DNA of 64,000 nucleotides, from contig CM037785.1 of assembly GCA_021229015.1 (NCBI GenBank), positions 3,750,350 to 3,814,349 of the forward strand. The letters are read 5' to 3'. This DNA is from Solen grandis. Taxonomy: Eukaryota > Mollusca > Bivalvia > Adapedonta > Solenidae. Numbering within the stretch: the first letter of the stretch is position 1; the number at the start of each line of letters is the position of its first letter. Positions 62,458 through 64,000 of the stretch are shown here, one piece after another. The notes below the pieces were generated by a model that saw nothing but the letters and a program-made list of their open reading frames with translations, was not told the origin of the DNA and ran no database searches. A program made the translations under genes and the position numbers.

Positions 62458-62884
62458 CTGTTTGCATTAGCCCTCAGGGGTATTGTGCATGGTGCTGTGG
62501 TTTTTGACTGAGAACACCTTGAAGGCCCAGCACCTCTGACTTTGGTTCTCTTGAGACTTTTTCTGTCACAGTTACCCTCCCTTAGCACCTTGAGACAGGT
62601 GCACCTACACACAGAGACACATACAAGACACATACAAGGGATCCAAACGTGCTACCCTAGCTTGTTCCGATAGACCCCTTGGTTTTTAAGCGTGCCCGGT
62701 GTATAGCACCGACACACATGAAGCCCCATAACCACTGTCTGGATGAACCAGCACTAGGCTTCTAGTTAGGCAGGGACCACTTAAAAATGTCCCAGAAATT
62801 TTCCACGGTTCTACCAGTATTTGAACCCCAGTCCCTGGATTAGCAGTCCAGAGTGTTTCTATTGAGCCAAAGTTCCGCCTATAG
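62458..62884 (-). mobile_element. tRNA-derived SINE within duplicated unit, copy 1
   Basis: The minus-strand head GGAACTTTGGCTCAATAGAA, ACTCTGGACTGCTAATCCAG and GGTTCAAATAC reads like a Ser(GCT)-type tRNA with A box, anticodon stem-loop (CTGGA-CTGCTAA-TCCAG) and B box. A body of about 330 bp follows, ending near AACAGCAGTATTTTTTAACC. It differs from the other SINE family here. Confidence 0.7.
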
Positions 62885-63424
62885 GTCAAAAAAAGAAATC
62901 AATCAGATTATATTCTGCCATAAGCTGGAAACTGTCATTTCTTTTCAGTTCATATATCCAAATTTCTCCTGACCACCTCTAAGTAAAACAAGAGCACTGA
63001 ATCACAACTAAAACTGTAAGCCTTTAAATGTAAAGTTGAAGTACCATACCCTTTAAATTTGACCTTTGACCTTGAAGGATGACCTTGATGTAAAATATGT
63101 AAACAAACAATCACAATTGCTAATCCAATGAGTTTTTGATAATCAACACAAAACTGTAAAATTTGAAGACATTTAAAAAGAAAAAAAAAATGTTCTTTTT
63201 TATCTGCAAAGTTTTTTTTTTAAAAAAAATATTGAAAAATGACAAAAAATAACTATTATAAAACTTGTCCAAAGTTATGGCAAAATAAGGTCAAAGGTCA
63301 AGGTCAATAGATAAAATATTGAGGTATATCTGAAAAACCACTGTCTTCGAAAAACAGACGAGCTAAAAATCACATCTTTAAACTGCAAAAATCAAATGTA
63401 ATCTATCAAGGTTAAAAAATACTG

Positions 63425-63851
63425 CTGTTTGCATTAGCCCTCAGGGGTATTGTGCATGGTGCTGTGGTTTTTGACAGAGAACACCTTGAAGGCCCAGCAC
63501 CTCTGACTTTGGTTCTCTTGAGACTTTTTCTGTCACAGTTACCCTCCCTTAGCACCTTGAGACAGGTGCACCTACACACAGAGACACATACAAGACACAT
63601 ACAAGGGATCCGAGCGTGCTACCCTAGCTTGTTCCGATAGACCCCTTGGTTTTTAAGCGTGCCCGGTGTATAGCACCGACACACATGAAGCCCCATAACC
63701 ACTGTCTGGATGAACCAGCACTAGGCTTCTAGTTAGGCAGGGACCACTTAAAAATGTCCCAGAAATTTTCCACGGTTCTACCAGTATTTGAACCCCAGTC
63801 CCTGGATTAGCAGTCCAGAGTGTTTCTATTGAGCCAAAGTTCCGCCTATAG
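63425..63851 (-). mobile_element. tRNA-derived SINE within duplicated unit, copy 2
   Basis: Same element as at 62458-62884, carried along by the 967-bp duplication rather than by a separate insertion, because the flanks are duplicated too. Confidence 0.7.
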
Positions 63852-64000
63852 GTCAAAAAAAGAAATCAATCAGATTATATTCTGCCATAAGCTGGAAACT
63901 GTCATTTCTTTTCAGTTCATATATCCAAATTTCTCCTGACCACCTCTAAGTAAAACAAGAGCACTGAATCACAACTAAAACTGTAAGCCTTTAAATGTAA

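Larger units (their letters stand above)
62414..64000. repeat. 967-bp head-to-tail tandem duplication
   Basis: 62414-63033 and 63381-64000 are nearly identical at an offset of 967 bp (differences include GACTGAG/GACAGAG and ATCCAAACG/ATCCGAGCG). The second copy is cut by the window edge. Each unit carries one tRNA-derived SINE. The unit's right part (about 63034-63380) is AT-rich. Confidence 0.95.

Noticed and set aside
62445..63856. Identical pairs of short open frames at the right edge
   Set aside because: They are SINE sequence copied by the 967-bp tandem duplication. No protein family is recognised.

Overview
The window is AT-rich animal nuclear DNA. It has spliced exons with GT..AG borders, long introns, tRNA-derived SINEs, mariner- and piggyBac-type remnants, and a very heavy load of short transposons. 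The repeat repertoire (elements headed AGCTCACCTGAGCAC and tailed GGCCATCATGGCCCTCTTGT, SINEs with a shared GGATGTTAAA 3' domain) is what I associate with bivalve molluscs, probably a heterodont clam. That taxonomic call is inference.

Three protein genes are supported. (1) 3288-28928, plus strand: twelve consecutive, phase-compatible exons of an NSMAF/FAN orthologue, covering the BEACH domain and the first three WD40 repeats. The N-terminal exons lie upstream of the window and the C-terminal WD40 exons are not visible. (2) 38222-48170, plus strand: the 3' half of a CIBAR/FAM92 BAR-domain gene, including a candidate 12-nt microexon and an acidic C-terminus. (3) 58393-62082, minus strand: a second CIBAR/FAM92 gene lacking only its 5' exon(s). 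The two CIBAR genes are diverged paralogues arranged tail to tail, about 10 kb apart. A 100-N gap (37964-38063) lies exactly where the 3' end of NSMAF and the 5' end of the plus-strand CIBAR gene should be.

Almost everything else is mobile or repetitive. The main theme is a set of at least six unrelated-looking short element families (labelled A, B, D, E, G and K here) with one plan. Each has a 5' end whose first 10-14 bases recur inverted near, but not at, the 3' end. A (TCCG)n-type tract lies near the head, followed by tandem monomers of about 100-170 bp, then a 3' hairpin ending in (T)CTTGT or CTAGT next to T. This is the architecture described for non-autonomous Helentrons (HINE/DINE-1-like rolling-circle elements). 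Elements are nested in each other, in a dead mariner and in gene introns, and one ends 21 bp from an NSMAF splice acceptor. Other repeats are four copies of a piggyBac-like TTAA MITE, six SINE-like copies, four intronic minisatellites (30, 41, 51 and about 59 bp units) and a 967-bp tandem duplication at the right edge. No rRNA gene, functional tRNA gene, CRISPR array or prokaryotic feature was seen.
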